Positions 1-8,387 of a stretch of DNA of 64,000 bases are shown here, piece by piece (within the stretch, counting starts at the first letter, position 1; every line of letters starts with the position of its first letter). Source of the stretch: Parageobacillus sp. KH3-4. GTDB taxonomy: Bacteria > Bacillota > Bacilli > Bacillales > Anoxybacillaceae. Location: positions 1,708,001-1,772,000 of the forward strand of contig NZ_AP025627.1 of NCBI RefSeq assembly GCF_022846435.1, read 5' to 3'. Below the pieces are notes generated by a model that saw nothing but the letters and a program-made list of their open reading frames with translations, did not search any database and had not been told where the DNA came from. The position numbers and the translations under genes were made by a program.

Positions 1-408
1 CGTAATCACGAAATACTTCATCACTTAGCTCCTGACTTTGAATTGCTTTGGGAGCTTTGTGATAGATATAAGACAACCGGCTTTTATCCTTTTACGCTGT
101 CAACCCAGTCTTCGAAATATGATGTTGAAGCACGCCAATTTCCGAAAAGAGCCGGTTATAACGAAGATCCAGCTACAGGTGTAGCGGCATGTGCGCTTGG
201 AGCATATTTAACTTATTATTCAACGCTTCAAGAACCAAAAGAGGGATGGTATGAATACCTGATCGGACAGGGATATGCGATGGGAAGACCAAGTATTATC
301 AAAGCTGCTTCATATATTTCTAAAGAAGGAAATATCACTAAAACACAAGTAGGAGGATATGCGACCATTTTACGAAAGGAAAACCTTGATACTCACTCAA
401 TAGTTTAA
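1..408 (+). CDS. PhzF family isomerase/epimerase, 5'-truncated by window edge
   Basis: The frame is open from base 1 and ends at 408, so only the C-terminal ~135 residues are present. The signature is EDPATGVAAC followed by an alanine-rich helix, matching the EDP-TGSA loop of PhzF/YddE proteins near the active site of the second half. PhzF relatives have a diaminopimelate-epimerase fold and catalyse proton-shuttling isomerisations, but the substrate of this member cannot be told. A TTG at 43 is not the real start because coding continues upstream of it. A second PhzF-like gene lies at 42200-42985. Confidence 0.8.
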   Translation, partial: RNHEILHHLAPDFELLWELCDRYKTTGFYPFTLSTQSSKYDVEARQFPKRAGYNEDPATGVAACALGAYLTYYSTLQEPKEGWYEYLIGQGYAMGRPSIIKAASYISKEGNITKTQVGGYATILRKENLDTHSIV

Positions 409-776
409 AAGATGTTCTTGAAATTGGCGGCATCATGTTACATAAAAGAGGAGCGATGCCGTGATTCAAGCATGTTCTGTAACCAGCAAATTGGAAATCA
501 TGATAGCGCCCCGTTAGTAGTTTATATGACTTCCAAAGTGGTTAGGCTTTTATGTATCAATGACCAGCTTGTCGGCAATTCGAACCCTGCCGTGAAAATA
601 AACGGCATGAACCTGTGGTGTGGGCAATGCAGAGCTTATTTTAGTGCATTGCTGTGCCAAAAATTGACATAAGTGTCGCCGTTAAAGAATGGTGCTGGTT
701 CTTTTATTGTAATTTACTGGTAGGGTAGCAGCGGAAATGTTATCATTATATTTGTAATATTGTTACTTCTAATTTT
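409..776. other. Intergenic stretch, no supported gene
   Basis: An 86-codon open frame (412-672) is present, but its composition looks random, it has no recognisable domain and no good ribosome binding site. I see no terminator of convincing strength after the PhzF gene. The AT-rich segment around 735-775 could hold the promoter of the next small gene. Confidence 0.4.
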
Positions 777-989
777 TTGGAGGTGTTTAACATCAATAAA
801 AAGGCGAAAGTAGTTATTGGACTAATCAGTAGCCTTGTTCTTTGTCTTTTCGGAGTGTATCGTTTAGTGATTGAAGCTCGATCATCTTATTCATTATTGG
901 TTCCTGCCATATTTGCTGTTACAGGTTTTATTGCACTAATCGGAAACATAATCGAACTGAAAAAAATGAAAATCGACAATGAAATTTAA
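777..989 (+). CDS. Small two-helix membrane protein of unknown function
   Basis: About 65-70 residues with two hydrophobic helices (roughly residues 11-32 and 38-57) and a lysine-rich cytoplasmic-looking tail (KKMKIDNEI). I do not recognise the family. The start is unclear. A TTG at 777 and a GTG at 783 overlap the only ribosome binding site, GGAGG at 779-783. The properly spaced codon eight bases downstream is ATC at 792, where ATG would be expected. The gene either uses a rare ATC start or has lost its ATG. It is followed by the structured element at 1011-1118. Confidence 0.55.
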   Translation: MEVFNINKKAKVVIGLISSLVLCLFGVYRLVIEARSSYSLLVPAIFAVTGFIALIGNIIELKKMKIDNEI

Positions 990-1010
990 TATATCCTAAC
1001 AAAAATTGAA

Positions 1011-1118
1011 GCCCTAAAGTAGCTCGGCGATAAGGGGCGATATTGAGGAAAAGAAGAAAATATCACCCTCGGTTCAGCGCCATCTTTGAACTCCCGAGCC
1101 GTTTGGCAGGGCTTTTTT
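1011..1118 (+). ncRNA. Candidate structured RNA ending in an intrinsic terminator
   Basis: Nested complementary segments can be traced by eye: GCCCT 1011-1015 with AGGGC 1108-1112 directly before a T6 run (1113-1118); GCTCGG 1022-1027 with CCGAGC 1094-1099; GGG-C-GATATT 1035-1044 with AATATC-A-CCC 1059-1068; and GTTCA 1072-1076 with TGAAC 1087-1091. Together these give two hairpins closed by a stem and an outer terminator stem. A simple terminator needs only one hairpin, so this could be a small RNA or a regulatory leader of the VOC gene. I cannot match it to a named family. Confidence 0.4.
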
Positions 1119-1210
1119 ATTTATGGGGCTAGGAATAGACAGGGTTCTTGTTCGAAATAGTCGATCGGTGGCATTAAAATGACAAGGATGTTTGTTTGGA
1201 GGTAATGGAA

Positions 1211-1597
1211 ATGACGGTAAATATCCGCCTGGAATTGTTTGTGAAAGATTTGCAAAGGTCTGTTGATTTTTACAAGAATGTCATTCGCTTGGATTTATCT
1301 TCTCAAAATGAAAGCAGTGCCATGTTTAAAACAGAAAATCTTAACTTGCTTTTAACTAAAGAAGATGTTATTTCGAGTAACCACTATTTTAGCGAAATAA
1401 AAACATCTCGAAAAGGAATGGGAGTTGAAATAATATTAGTGGTTCCAGATGTGCAAAGTTATTATCAACGTATATGTGAAATGCAAATAGAAGTGGAATC
1501 AGAACTAAAACAGCAAGAATGGGGAATGACCGATTTTCGCTTAATCGACCCGGATGGTTACTATTTAAGAATCACTTCGCCTAAAATGGAGAATTAA
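1211..1597 (+). CDS. VOC superfamily (glyoxalase/dioxygenase-like) protein
   Basis: 128 residues with the paired beta-alpha-beta-beta-beta pattern of the vicinal oxygen chelate fold: an N-terminal ELFVKDLQRSVDFYK motif and a C-terminal DPDGYYLRI motif that normally carries the last metal-ligand region. Family members include glyoxalase I, antibiotic-resistance proteins and extradiol dioxygenases, so the substrate is unknown. ATG 1211 is chosen because GGAGG (1198-1202) is eight bases upstream; the ATG at 1205 would be only two bases from it. A strong terminator follows at 1658-1688. Confidence 0.8.
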   Translation: MTVNIRLELFVKDLQRSVDFYKNVIRLDLSSQNESSAMFKTENLNLLLTKEDVISSNHYFSEIKTSRKGMGVEIILVVPDVQSYYQRICEMQIEVESELKQQEWGMTDFRLIDPDGYYLRITSPKMEN

Positions 1598-1657
1598 GGG
1601 TTTAAGAAAAAACGGGGGGAATTGACCTGCTTCAGCTTGTCACAACATCGGAAGAGG

Positions 1658-1688
1658 AGCCCTTCCCATCGGAGAGAAGGGCTTTTTT
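1658..1688 (+). terminator. Intrinsic terminator after the VOC gene
   Basis: Perfect 8-bp stem AGCCCTTC (1658-1665) / GAAGGGCT (1676-1683) followed by a T6 run. Confidence 0.85.
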
Positions 1689-1726
1689 ATGTATAAGGTC
1701 CTTATCATACACGAGGAAACGAATGT

Positions 1727-1945
1727 TTATCGTTCACAAGCGATGAAATCTTTGTCTCGATCCAACTTTTTATTAGCATCATAGAGTGCTTTTGAAACGT
1801 AAGGTTTGTATTTGGTTTTACCTAAGCAGAGCGGGCGGACGCCGCCTCGATAATCTTTGTTTAACGCTGTACAGTTTTTATACGTTTTCACCTTCGCTGC
1901 TGCTTCTGCATAGTTGATAGTTGAAAGAATCAAAAGAAAAACCAA
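1727..1945 (-). CDS. Excalibur calcium-binding domain protein, 5' end doubtful
   Basis: 72 residues reading from a TTG start. A hydrophobic segment ending in an AEAAAK-like signal cleavage region is followed by a small cysteine-containing domain. The protein closes with LDRDKDFIACER, close to the DxDxDGxxCE signature of Excalibur domains, which bind calcium in secreted or surface proteins. The signal peptide is short, and the codon two before the TTG is a stop (TAG), with no convincing ribosome binding site. The 5' end may therefore be damaged and the gene may be a pseudogene. Confidence 0.6.
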   Translation of the reverse strand: MVFLLILSTINYAEAAAKVKTYKNCTALNKDYRGGVRPLCLGKTKYKPYVSKALYDANKKLDRDKDFIACER

Positions 1946-2143
1946 GAACTAGTTCTAAGGAAAGAAAAACAATGATTAATTGTTTTGTCAGCAAAACTTC
2001 CTTTTTCTATAGAAATATAAGCAAATCTCCTTCAAGACTTTTCCTAATGCATTAAACGCACACTCGCAAAAATATATCACGGATTATCAAGGACAAACGT
2101 AACGGCACAGCAACTGTGCTAAGAAAAAAGCAAGGCGTTCCAA

Positions 2144-2172
2144 TTGATATTTATACCCATTACCGGTATAAT
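2144..2172 (+). promoter_or_regulatory. csoR-copA-copZ promoter with CsoR-type operator
   Basis: A -35 box TTGATA (2144-2149) and a -10 box TATAAT (2167-2172) are separated by exactly 17 bases. The inverted repeat TATACC (2152-2157) / GGTATA (2165-2170) sits inside the spacer. This matches the arrangement of the copper-responsive CsoR operator of Bacillus copZA, where the apo-repressor blocks RNA polymerase and Cu(I) releases it. Confidence 0.85.
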
Positions 2173-2203
2173 GTATATAGAATGATCGAATGAGGTGAAA
2201 AAC

Positions 2204-2515
2204 ATGAATCACTCTGAAGAGCATCATCTTAATCCTAAAATGGTACCGCGCACGGAAGAAGAAATCGCGAACATTGTCAAGCGTTTAAAGCGCATCGAGG
2301 GGCAAGTGCGCGGGGTGCAAAAAATGGTTGAGGATAACCGGTATTGCATTGATATTTTAATCCAAATTTCCGCAATTGAAGCGGCGCTGCATAAAGTCGG
2401 ATTGCATTTGCTGGAACGGCACGTTCGTCATTGCGTCGCCAAAGCGATCCGCGAAGGCAGCGGCGATGAATCGATTCAGGAGTTAATGACCGTCATCAAC
2501 CAATTTTCTAAATAG
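2204..2515 (+). CDS. csoR: Copper-sensing transcriptional repressor CsoR
   Basis: 103 residues, all helical, with the family core [17 protein letters not shown] and the copper ligand set C-x-n-H-x3-C visible as YCIDIL and HVRHC. CsoR is a tetrameric DNA-binding protein that leaves its operator when Cu(I) binds. ATG 2204 is preferred over the GTG at 2195, which lies inside the GAGGTG ribosome binding site. It is first in the operon with copA (13-base gap) and copZ and should repress the promoter at 2144-2172. Confidence 0.93.
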   Translation: MNHSEEHHLNPKMVPRTEEEIANIVKRLKRIEGQVRGVQKMVEDNRYCIDILIQISAIEAALHKVGLHLLERHVRHCVAKAIREGSGDESIQELMTVINQFSK

Positions 2516-2528
2516 GGAGGGAAGCGCG

Positions 2529-4922
2529 ATGGGCGAGAAAAAGCATGTGACGTTGCATATTACCGGCATGACATGCGCCGCCTGCTCGAGCCGCATCGAG
2601 AAAGTGCTCAATAAGATGGACGGAGTCGAAGCGAACGTTAATTTAGCGATGGAAAAAGCGACGATTGAGTATGATCCGGCGAAGCAAAGCGTCCGCGATA
2701 TTCAAGAGAAAATCGAAAAGCTCGGATACGGTGTTGCAACGGAAAAGGTCATGCTCGATATTGAAGGCATGACGTGCGCTGCTTGTGCGGCGCGCATTGA
2801 AAAAGGCTTGCAGCGCATGGAAGGAGTGGAACGCGCTACGGTCAATTTAGCCACAAACAGCGCGGTTGTCGAATATAAGGAAGGCATCATATCGGTTGAA
2901 GCGATTTTAGAGAAAATCAAAAAGCTTGGCTACAAAGGACAAGTGCGGAAGGAAGAAGAAAGCACAGGAGTTAAAGAAGAACAGCTGAAGCAAAAACAGC
3001 GGCAGCTTATGATTTCCATTGTTTTATCGCTTCCGCTTCTCTATACGATGATCGCGCATCTGCCATTTGACCTTGGTTTGCCGATGCCTGATTGGCTGAT
3101 GAATCCATGGGTACAGCTTCTGTTCGCGACACCCGTGCAGTTTTATATCGGCGGTCCTTTCTATGTTGGCGCGTATCGCGCGTTAAGAAACAAAAGCGCG
3201 AACATGGACGTCCTTGTCGCACTCGGCACTTCCGCCGCCTATTTTTACAGCTTGGCGGAAGCGGTCAAAACGATTGGTAACGCGCACTATATGCCAAACT
3301 TATATTTTGAAACAAGCGCGGTGCTCATCACGCTCGTGCTTGTCGGAAAATATTTTGAGGCGCGTGCGAAAGGGCGGACGACCGAAGCGATTTCGAAACT
3401 GTTAAGCTTGCAGGCGAAAGAAGCACTCGTTGTCCGCGACGGCAAAGAAGTCAAAGTTCCGCTCGAACAAGTGGTCGTTGGCGACACGATTGTCGTCAAA
3501 CCGGGAGAAAAAATACCGGTAGACGGTATCGTGATTGCGGGATCATCTGCTGTTGATGAGTCGATGATTACAGGGGAATCGATTCCGGTTGATAAAAAAG
3601 AAGGAGACCGCGTCATCGGCGCGACGATCAACACGACAGGCACTCTTACGATTCAGGCGGAAAAGGTCGGAAAAGATACGGCTTTGGCGAATATCGTGAA
3701 AATCGTTGAAGAAGCGCAAGGCTCAAAAGCGCCGATTCAGCGGTTGGCCGATGTCATCTCGGGAATTTTCGTTCCAATCGTCGTTGGCATCGCTGTGTTG
3801 GCGTTTGTTGTCTGGTACTTTTTTGTCACGCCGGGCGATTTGCCAAAAGCGTTGGAAGTCGGGATCGCTGTGCTTGTTATCGCATGCCCGTGTGCGCTCG
3901 GGCTTGCCACGCCGACATCCATCATGGTCGGCACTGGAAAAGGAGCGGAACATGGCATTCTCTTTAAAGGAGGTGAATATTTAGAGGAAACGCATAAAAT
4001 CAACGCGGTACTGTTGGATAAAACCGGAACGGTGACAAAAGGAAAGCCGGAAGTAACAGATGTCATTGAGTTTCAAGAAGGAATGCTTGATTATGCCGTG
4101 TCGGCGGAAAGCGGCTCTGAGCATCCGCTCGCACAGGCGGTTGTCGAATATGGAAAACGACAACAAATTCCGGTAAAGCCGTTGGAGCGCTTTACGGCGC
4201 TTGCGGGCCACGGCATTGAAGCGACAGTCGCTGGAAAACGTGTTCTTGTCGGAACGAGAAAACTAATGAAAGAAAACAATGTCGACATGTCGCAACATGA
4301 AGCGAAGATGGTACAATTAGAAACAGAAGGAAAAACAGCGATGCTTGTCGCCATCGATGGAGAGCTTGCCGGAATCATCGCCGTCGCTGATACGATCAAA
4401 GAAAACGCGAAAGAAGCGATCCGTGCATTAAAACAAATGGGAATTGACGTCTACATGGTCACAGGCGACAATGAACGGACGGCGAAAGCGATCGCCGAAC
4501 AAGCGGGAATCGACCATGTATACGCTGAGGTGCTTCCGGAAGACAAAGCAAGCATCGTCGAAACGCTGCAGCGGGAAGGCAAACGGGTGGCGATGGTCGG
4601 CGATGGCATTAATGACGCTCCGGCGCTAGCGAAAGCAGATATCGGCATGGCTATCGGCACAGGAACCGATGTCGCCATCGAAACGGCCGATGTCACATTA
4701 GTCGGCGGCGATTTGGCGCATATTCCGAAAGCGGTCGAATTAAGCCGCAAAACAATGACAAACATTCGGCAAAACTTGTTTTGGGCGCTGTTTTACAATA
4801 CGATCGGCATTCCGGTTGCCGCCGCGGGGCTGTTGGAGCCGTGGATTGCCGGAGCGGCGATGGCGTTCAGCTCCGTATCGGTAGTGACAAACGCGCTTCG
4901 CCTAAAACGCGTGAAACTATAA
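2529..4922 (+). CDS. copA: Copper-exporting P1B-type ATPase CopA
   Basis: 797 residues, the normal length. Two N-terminal heavy-metal-associated domains carry GMTCAAC (Cys16/Cys19 and Cys83/Cys86). Then come the transmembrane region, the actuator TGE motif (348-350), the intramembrane CPC metal site (453-455), the phosphorylation motif DKTGT (Asp497), the SEHPL nucleotide-binding motif and GDGIND near the C terminus. It exports Cu(I) across the cytoplasmic membrane, fed by CopZ. GGAGGG just upstream supports ATG 2529. Codon use is GC-richer than in the accessory genes further right. Confidence 0.96.
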   Translation: MGEKKHVTLHITGMTCAACSSRIEKVLNKMDGVEANVNLAMEKATIEYDPAKQSVRDIQEKIEKLGYGVATEKVMLDIEGMTCAACAARIEKGLQRMEGVERATVNLATNSAVVEYKEGIISVEAILEKIKKLGYKGQVRKEEESTGVKEEQLKQKQRQLMISIVLSLPLLYTMIAHLPFDLGLPMPDWLMNPWVQLLFATPVQFYIGGPFYVGAYRALRNKSANMDVLVALGTSAAYFYSLAEAVKTIGNAHYMPNLYFETSAVLITLVLVGKYFEARAKGRTTEAISKLLSLQAKEALVVRDGKEVKVPLEQVVVGDTIVVKPGEKIPVDGIVIAGSSAVDESMITGESIPVDKKEGDRVIGATINTTGTLTIQAEKVGKDTALANIVKIVEEAQGSKAPIQRLADVISGIFVPIVVGIAVLAFVVWYFFVTPGDLPKALEVGIAVLVIACPCALGLATPTSIMVGTGKGAEHGILFKGGEYLEETHKINAVLLDKTGTVTKGKPEVTDVIEFQEGMLDYAVSAESGSEHPLAQAVVEYGKRQQIPVKPLERFTALAGHGIEATVAGKRVLVGTRKLMKENNVDMSQHEAKMVQLETEGKTAMLVAIDGELAGIIAVADTIKENAKEAIRALKQMGIDVYMVTGDNERTAKAIAEQAGIDHVYAEVLPEDKASIVETLQREGKRVAMVGDGINDAPALAKADIGMAIGTGTDVAIETADVTLVGGDLAHIPKAVELSRKTMTNIRQNLFWALFYNTIGIPVAAAGLLEPWIAGAAMAFSSVSVVTNALRLKRVKL

Positions 4923-4941
4923 AAATAAGGAGGAATCCATT

Positions 4942-5145
4942 ATGACAACAACATTACAAGTGCAAGGAATGACATGCAACCATTGCAAAATGGCGGTTAC
5001 GAATGCTTTGCAAGAGCTAGAAGGAGTCAGCCGCGTCGAAGTGCATCTCGATAAAGGCACGGTCGATGTCGATTACGATGAAACGAAAGTCAGCTTGGAC
5101 CAATTGAAAGAAGCCATTGAAGAACAAGGGTATGATGTAAAGTAA
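4942..5145 (+). CDS. copZ: Copper chaperone CopZ
   Basis: 67 residues forming one ferredoxin-like heavy-metal-associated domain with GMTCNHC (Cys12, Cys15). It carries Cu(I) in the cytosol to CopA and CsoR. A good AAGGAGG site precedes ATG 4942, and it is the last gene of the operon, 19 bases after copA and just before a strong terminator. Confidence 0.95.
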   Translation: MTTTLQVQGMTCNHCKMAVTNALQELEGVSRVEVHLDKGTVDVDYDETKVSLDQLKEAIEEQGYDVK

Positions 5146-5152
5146 GCGAGAG

Positions 5153-5184
5153 CCTCCCTTTTTCTTAAGGGAGGTCTTTATTTT
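5153..5184 (+). terminator. Terminator of the copper operon
   Basis: CCTCCCTT (5153-5160) pairs with AAGGGAGG (5167-5174), with a 6-base loop, followed by a T-rich tract. Confidence 0.85.
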
Positions 5185-5588
5185 TTCTTGAAAGGTGCAT
5201 AGCAAAATAGGTGGAATTCATGTAAAAGGGTACCAATATCTTTTGAAGAAATGTGCAAGAGTTGTCGTCGAACTTCATGGACTTGATTGGTACACCGTTG
5301 GTATATGTTTGAAGAACCCTGCAATCTGTAGGCAGAAGTGGCTTGCTGTAGATTTTCTTGTGCGCAATCGCGTTGTCCATCAATAATATAAGGGATAATA
5401 GTGCTAATTTTTTACAACCTGTAGACATATAAAAATAATGACTAAACACATTTACTAGTCTTAAAGTCCTTCAATTAAAAAGGAAAGGAATCCACCTTTC
5501 CTCTCTTTTTGTGGGTATATTTCCATGATATAGTAAATTTGGTTACCTACTAAAAGTAGGAGTTTTATTAATGTAGGAGGACCGTTGT
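5185..5588. other. Intergenic stretch with a terminator-like hairpin
   Basis: Open frames on both strands here (5165-5449 minus, 5195-5386 plus) show no domain and no matching ribosome binding site, so I call no gene. A hairpin GGAAAGG (5482-5488) / CCTTTCC (5495-5501) followed by a T-rich run to 5510 looks like an intrinsic terminator. AGGAGG at 5575-5580 belongs to the next gene. Confidence 0.5.
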
Positions 5589-5933
5589 ATGACCCTTGCT
5601 TACTATTACTCTTTATTGCGCAAGAAGGAAGAAGAATTACAGCGTGTTTACCATTGTGAAGCAAAGTTGTTGAATTCGCAGGCGGAGTTCCAGGCTTATC
5701 AGCGTTTTGTAATGGAACCTGAACTATCGTCTAACACGTGGAACGGAAAGAAAGCAGAAAAATTCCAGCAAATAAGAAATGAAGAGATGTTGGAATCCTA
5801 TCAAGATATGATGGAACAACAGTTTTCCGTAGTGTTCGATCAGCTTTCAGCGAAGGCGAGTGACATCAAGGAAGAAATTAATTTGATTAGACAAATGATT
5901 GCGCAACTAGAAGCACAGCAAGCAGAGCAGTAG
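5589..5933 (+). CDS. DUF5082/YwqH-like type VII secretion partner protein
   Basis: 114 residues, almost entirely coiled-coil helix, with a central SSNTWNGKKAEKF segment that resembles the turn (W-x-G) of WXG100/ESAT-6 proteins. The order small helical protein, small helical protein, LXG toxin matches ywqH-ywqI-ywqJ of Bacillus subtilis. Proteins of this kind (Lap/Lcp-type) bind the N-terminal LXG stalk and guide the toxin to the EssC/YukB translocase. The start is set by AGGAGG eight bases upstream. Confidence 0.75.
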   Translation: MTLAYYYSLLRKKEEELQRVYHCEAKLLNSQAEFQAYQRFVMEPELSSNTWNGKKAEKFQQIRNEEMLESYQDMMEQQFSVVFDQLSAKASDIKEEINLIRQMIAQLEAQQAEQ

Positions 5934-6008
5934 GAGGCAATTAATTATTGATGTTTTAATGTTTGTTTAAAGCGATGAAGCGGATTGAAAAAGAGGGGGG
6001 AGTTGTGA

Positions 6009-6305
6009 GTGAATGGCGAAATCCATATACGATTTGCACAGGTAGAAAAAAAGCTTCGTCAACTGCAAAACACCACGGAAGCGTTAAATATTTCCTATCT
6101 TTCGTCTATAGCCGGAGGAAATGAGCTAGATGTTGTGAGGAAATTGGATGAACTTAATGGCGAACTACGTCATCTTTTAGAAAAATATAAAACGCTCCTG
6201 CTTTCTAATATACAATCCACCTTTCGTTCTCTTGACGCCATGAAGGAAACAGACCAAGCGATAAGTTCCTCTATTATCGGAAAGAGCCAAAGGGGAGAGG
6301 AATGA
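6009..6305 (+). CDS. DUF5344/YwqI-like type VII secretion partner protein
   Basis: 98 residues, helical, GTG start supported by AGGGGGG (5994-6000) eight bases upstream. It has no signal peptide or catalytic motif. Its size, coiled-coil character and position between the DUF5082-like gene and the LXG toxin fit YwqI-type targeting factors that form a complex with the LXG domain. The stop codon directly abuts the GTG start of the toxin gene, so the two are probably translationally coupled. Confidence 0.7.
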   Translation: MNGEIHIRFAQVEKKLRQLQNTTEALNISYLSSIAGGNELDVVRKLDELNGELRHLLEKYKTLLLSNIQSTFRSLDAMKETDQAISSSIIGKSQRGEE

Positions 6306-7865
6306 GTGAGAGTCTTAGATGTCTCTGATTTAGAAAATGGAATCAAGGAATTAAAAGCCATACTAAAAGCGCAAAAGGAACAAATAAATAACATTAAAGA
6401 TGATATGCAATCATTTACACATTCCGAGTCTTTTTACGCTGGTGAAGGTGCCAAGGCTATTCGCTTTTTTTATAACGAGTGCCACATTCCGTTTTTACGG
6501 TTTCTCGAAAATTTCATCGATAACTATCAAAGATTTCTCGTTAACTTAGGAAAATCACTGAATAATTTAGAACCGGCAAATAACGGATTTATTTGCGAAA
6601 GCTTTTTGGAATATGAGATTGCTTCAGCATTACAGCGAATGAAAAACACCGTCAAGGACTTAGTCGACGAGGCCAATGGTTATATGAATGAAGTAAACGA
6701 TATCGTTTACTTGACAAGATTAGACGATCAGCGTTTTATGCACGGATTAAAAAAAGCGGAAGATTATGCGGCAGAAACAGTGGAAGATTTGCGGAAGTTT
6801 GATTCTGAACAGACGAAAGAAATCAGCAGTTTGGAAGCTGACCTTCAAATCATGAAAAATTATACTGCACTTATCGAGTCGATGTTTTGCCAAGGAGATT
6901 TTTCGGTTTTATCGTTTAACATGGATAAGCTAAACAGTCATCCAGATTATAGAACGTTGACGGTTAAATTGCGAAAGGATGAAATGAAGGAAAGGGTATA
7001 TCCTTTCACTGATTTTTTCGCCACAATAAACGAAAAATTAAGTACAGGAGATAATATCATTATTGGCACAAGGCTTGTGGCGTTTCTCGCTTCCATGCAA
7101 GTAGCGAAAGGTTTGCAAATAAAATATATTCGTCAAGCACCGACCTTATGGCAAAAAATAAAAGGCGACTATCGATTCGCGGTGAAAGCTCACCCTTCAT
7201 GGACAAGCGAAACAAAACATGAATCGCCCCTAGCCAAATTTATTATTAAACTGACGAGAAAAGAACCGAATAGTTGGTATGAAAAAGTACTGAAAAAAAT
7301 TTTTTCTGGTTATCGGAGTCCATCAGACTTTATTAAACATATGGCAGGATACCCTAAAAATATTGAAGGCATATTGACCGGGGAAGAGTTCAGAAATGCA
7401 TTGATAGACCGGGTATCGGCAGGGGTTAAAGAAACAACTGAAGCTGCAACAAAAACTAAGGGAATGCACAAAACAGCCCGGCATATACCTGTTGTTGGGA
7501 TGGGTATTACTGTTGTGGCTAATGCAACTGAATATGTAAGTCCGGAAAATCAAAATAAAAGCCCGGCAGAAAGAGTTGGACGTGCTCTTACTGGAGTATT
7601 ACTGGATGCGTTTGCTATAAACGTAGGCACAAGAGTGGGAATCCTGATTGGCAGTATAGGAGGGCCGCCGGGGATGATTATAGGAGGGGTGGCTGGAGCG
7701 TTTGTAGGTGGAACCGCCAGTTCGTTGTTTGGCGATAAAATAAAGGACGCTGGAGGAAAAGTAGTTGACGAGGCGGTGGAGGCCGTTAAAAACGTTGATG
7801 ACAAGGCGGTGGATGTAATAAAAAAGGCAGAAATTCCGGAATCAATAAAAAAGTGGTTTAGCTAG
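6306..7865 (+). CDS. LXG-domain polymorphic toxin with glycine-zipper C terminus
   Basis: 519 residues. Residues 1-~205 form the LXG domain: helical, with YAGEGAKAIRFFY (44-56) and IPFL (61-64). LXG domains target toxins to the type VIIb secretion machine. The C terminus has no nuclease or NADase motif. Instead residues ~425-476 form a hydrophobic glycine-zipper stretch with glycines at 441, 445, 449, 452/453, 456, 460/461, 464 and 468/469. This is the kind of segment seen in pore-forming LXG toxins such as streptococcal TelE. I infer a membrane-permeabilising toxin; the segment could instead be a structural linker. GTG 6306 follows a GGGGAGAGG site. The next gene is the likely immunity factor. 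Confidence 0.82.
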   Translation: MRVLDVSDLENGIKELKAILKAQKEQINNIKDDMQSFTHSESFYAGEGAKAIRFFYNECHIPFLRFLENFIDNYQRFLVNLGKSLNNLEPANNGFICESFLEYEIASALQRMKNTVKDLVDEANGYMNEVNDIVYLTRLDDQRFMHGLKKAEDYAAETVEDLRKFDSEQTKEISSLEADLQIMKNYTALIESMFCQGDFSVLSFNMDKLNSHPDYRTLTVKLRKDEMKERVYPFTDFFATINEKLSTGDNIIIGTRLVAFLASMQVAKGLQIKYIRQAPTLWQKIKGDYRFAVKAHPSWTSETKHESPLAKFIIKLTRKEPNSWYEKVLKKIFSGYRSPSDFIKHMAGYPKNIEGILTGEEFRNALIDRVSAGVKETTEAATKTKGMHKTARHIPVVGMGITVVANATEYVSPENQNKSPAERVGRALTGVLLDAFAINVGTRVGILIGSIGGPPGMIIGGVAGAFVGGTASSLFGDKIKDAGGKVVDEAVEAVKNVDDKAVDVIKKAEIPESIKKWFS

Positions 7866-7890
7866 CGATGTTTTAAGGAGGCATATATTG

Positions 7891-8286
7891 ATGACATCAG
7901 ATTTAAGGTTTCTATTATCAGATCTATGGTTTCTATTATCGGAACCACATACATGGATTACTCTTCTCGATTATACATTGGGGCTTATTTTCATATCGCA
8001 GTTTGGCATTGCTGGCGCTGTCTTTTTAGGTGCTAATTTGGTGGTATATTACTATGACTTAGCCTATACACAACATCCGGAAGCGCTGTGGGAGAAGATA
8101 CTTAATGTAATATACAATCTGTTTTTTTGGTTTCCTGTTTATCTGTATAAGAAAGTATCGCCTTATCCGTTTTTGATTCGGAAATTGCTGTATGCGGTTT
8201 TTACGGTTGTGGGGGCAGCGGTATATGGAATTATATGGATGGCTCTGCACTATTTATTAAAATTGCTGTTGTTGGGGCATCTATAA
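7891..8286 (+). CDS. Polytopic membrane protein, likely immunity protein of the LXG toxin
   Basis: 131 residues with about four hydrophobic helices (roughly residues 18-38, 39-56, 68-85 and 94-125) and no known domain. It lies 25 bases after the toxin gene behind AAGGAGG, the usual place for a cognate immunity gene. A membrane-embedded protector would suit a pore-forming toxin. A close but frameshifted paralogue lies at 9445-9818, again directly after a copy of the toxin tail, which supports a toxin-immunity linkage. ATG 7891 is preferred to the adjacent TTG at 7888. Confidence 0.65.
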   Translation: MTSDLRFLLSDLWFLLSEPHTWITLLDYTLGLIFISQFGIAGAVFLGANLVVYYYDLAYTQHPEALWEKILNVIYNLFFWFPVYLYKKVSPYPFLIRKLLYAVFTVVGAAVYGIIWMALHYLLKLLLLGHL

Positions 8287-8387
8287 TGGACAGGCCAGGT
8301 TTTTGAGCTGGCAGTCAGCAATTGTAAGAAAGCAAAGATACATAGAAAGTCAAAAGTAGAATGGAAAAAGGAAAGAGAGGGAGCAGG

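Noticed and set aside
412-672. 86-codon open frame after the PhzF gene
   Set aside because: No ribosome binding site, no recognisable domain and random-looking composition.
3007-4765. Several long frames inside copA on both strands
   Set aside because: They are shadows of the copA coding sequence, produced by its GC-rich codons.
5165-5449. Frames on both strands between copZ and the type VII locus
   Set aside because: The minus frame overlaps the copZ terminator, and neither frame has a start signal or a domain.
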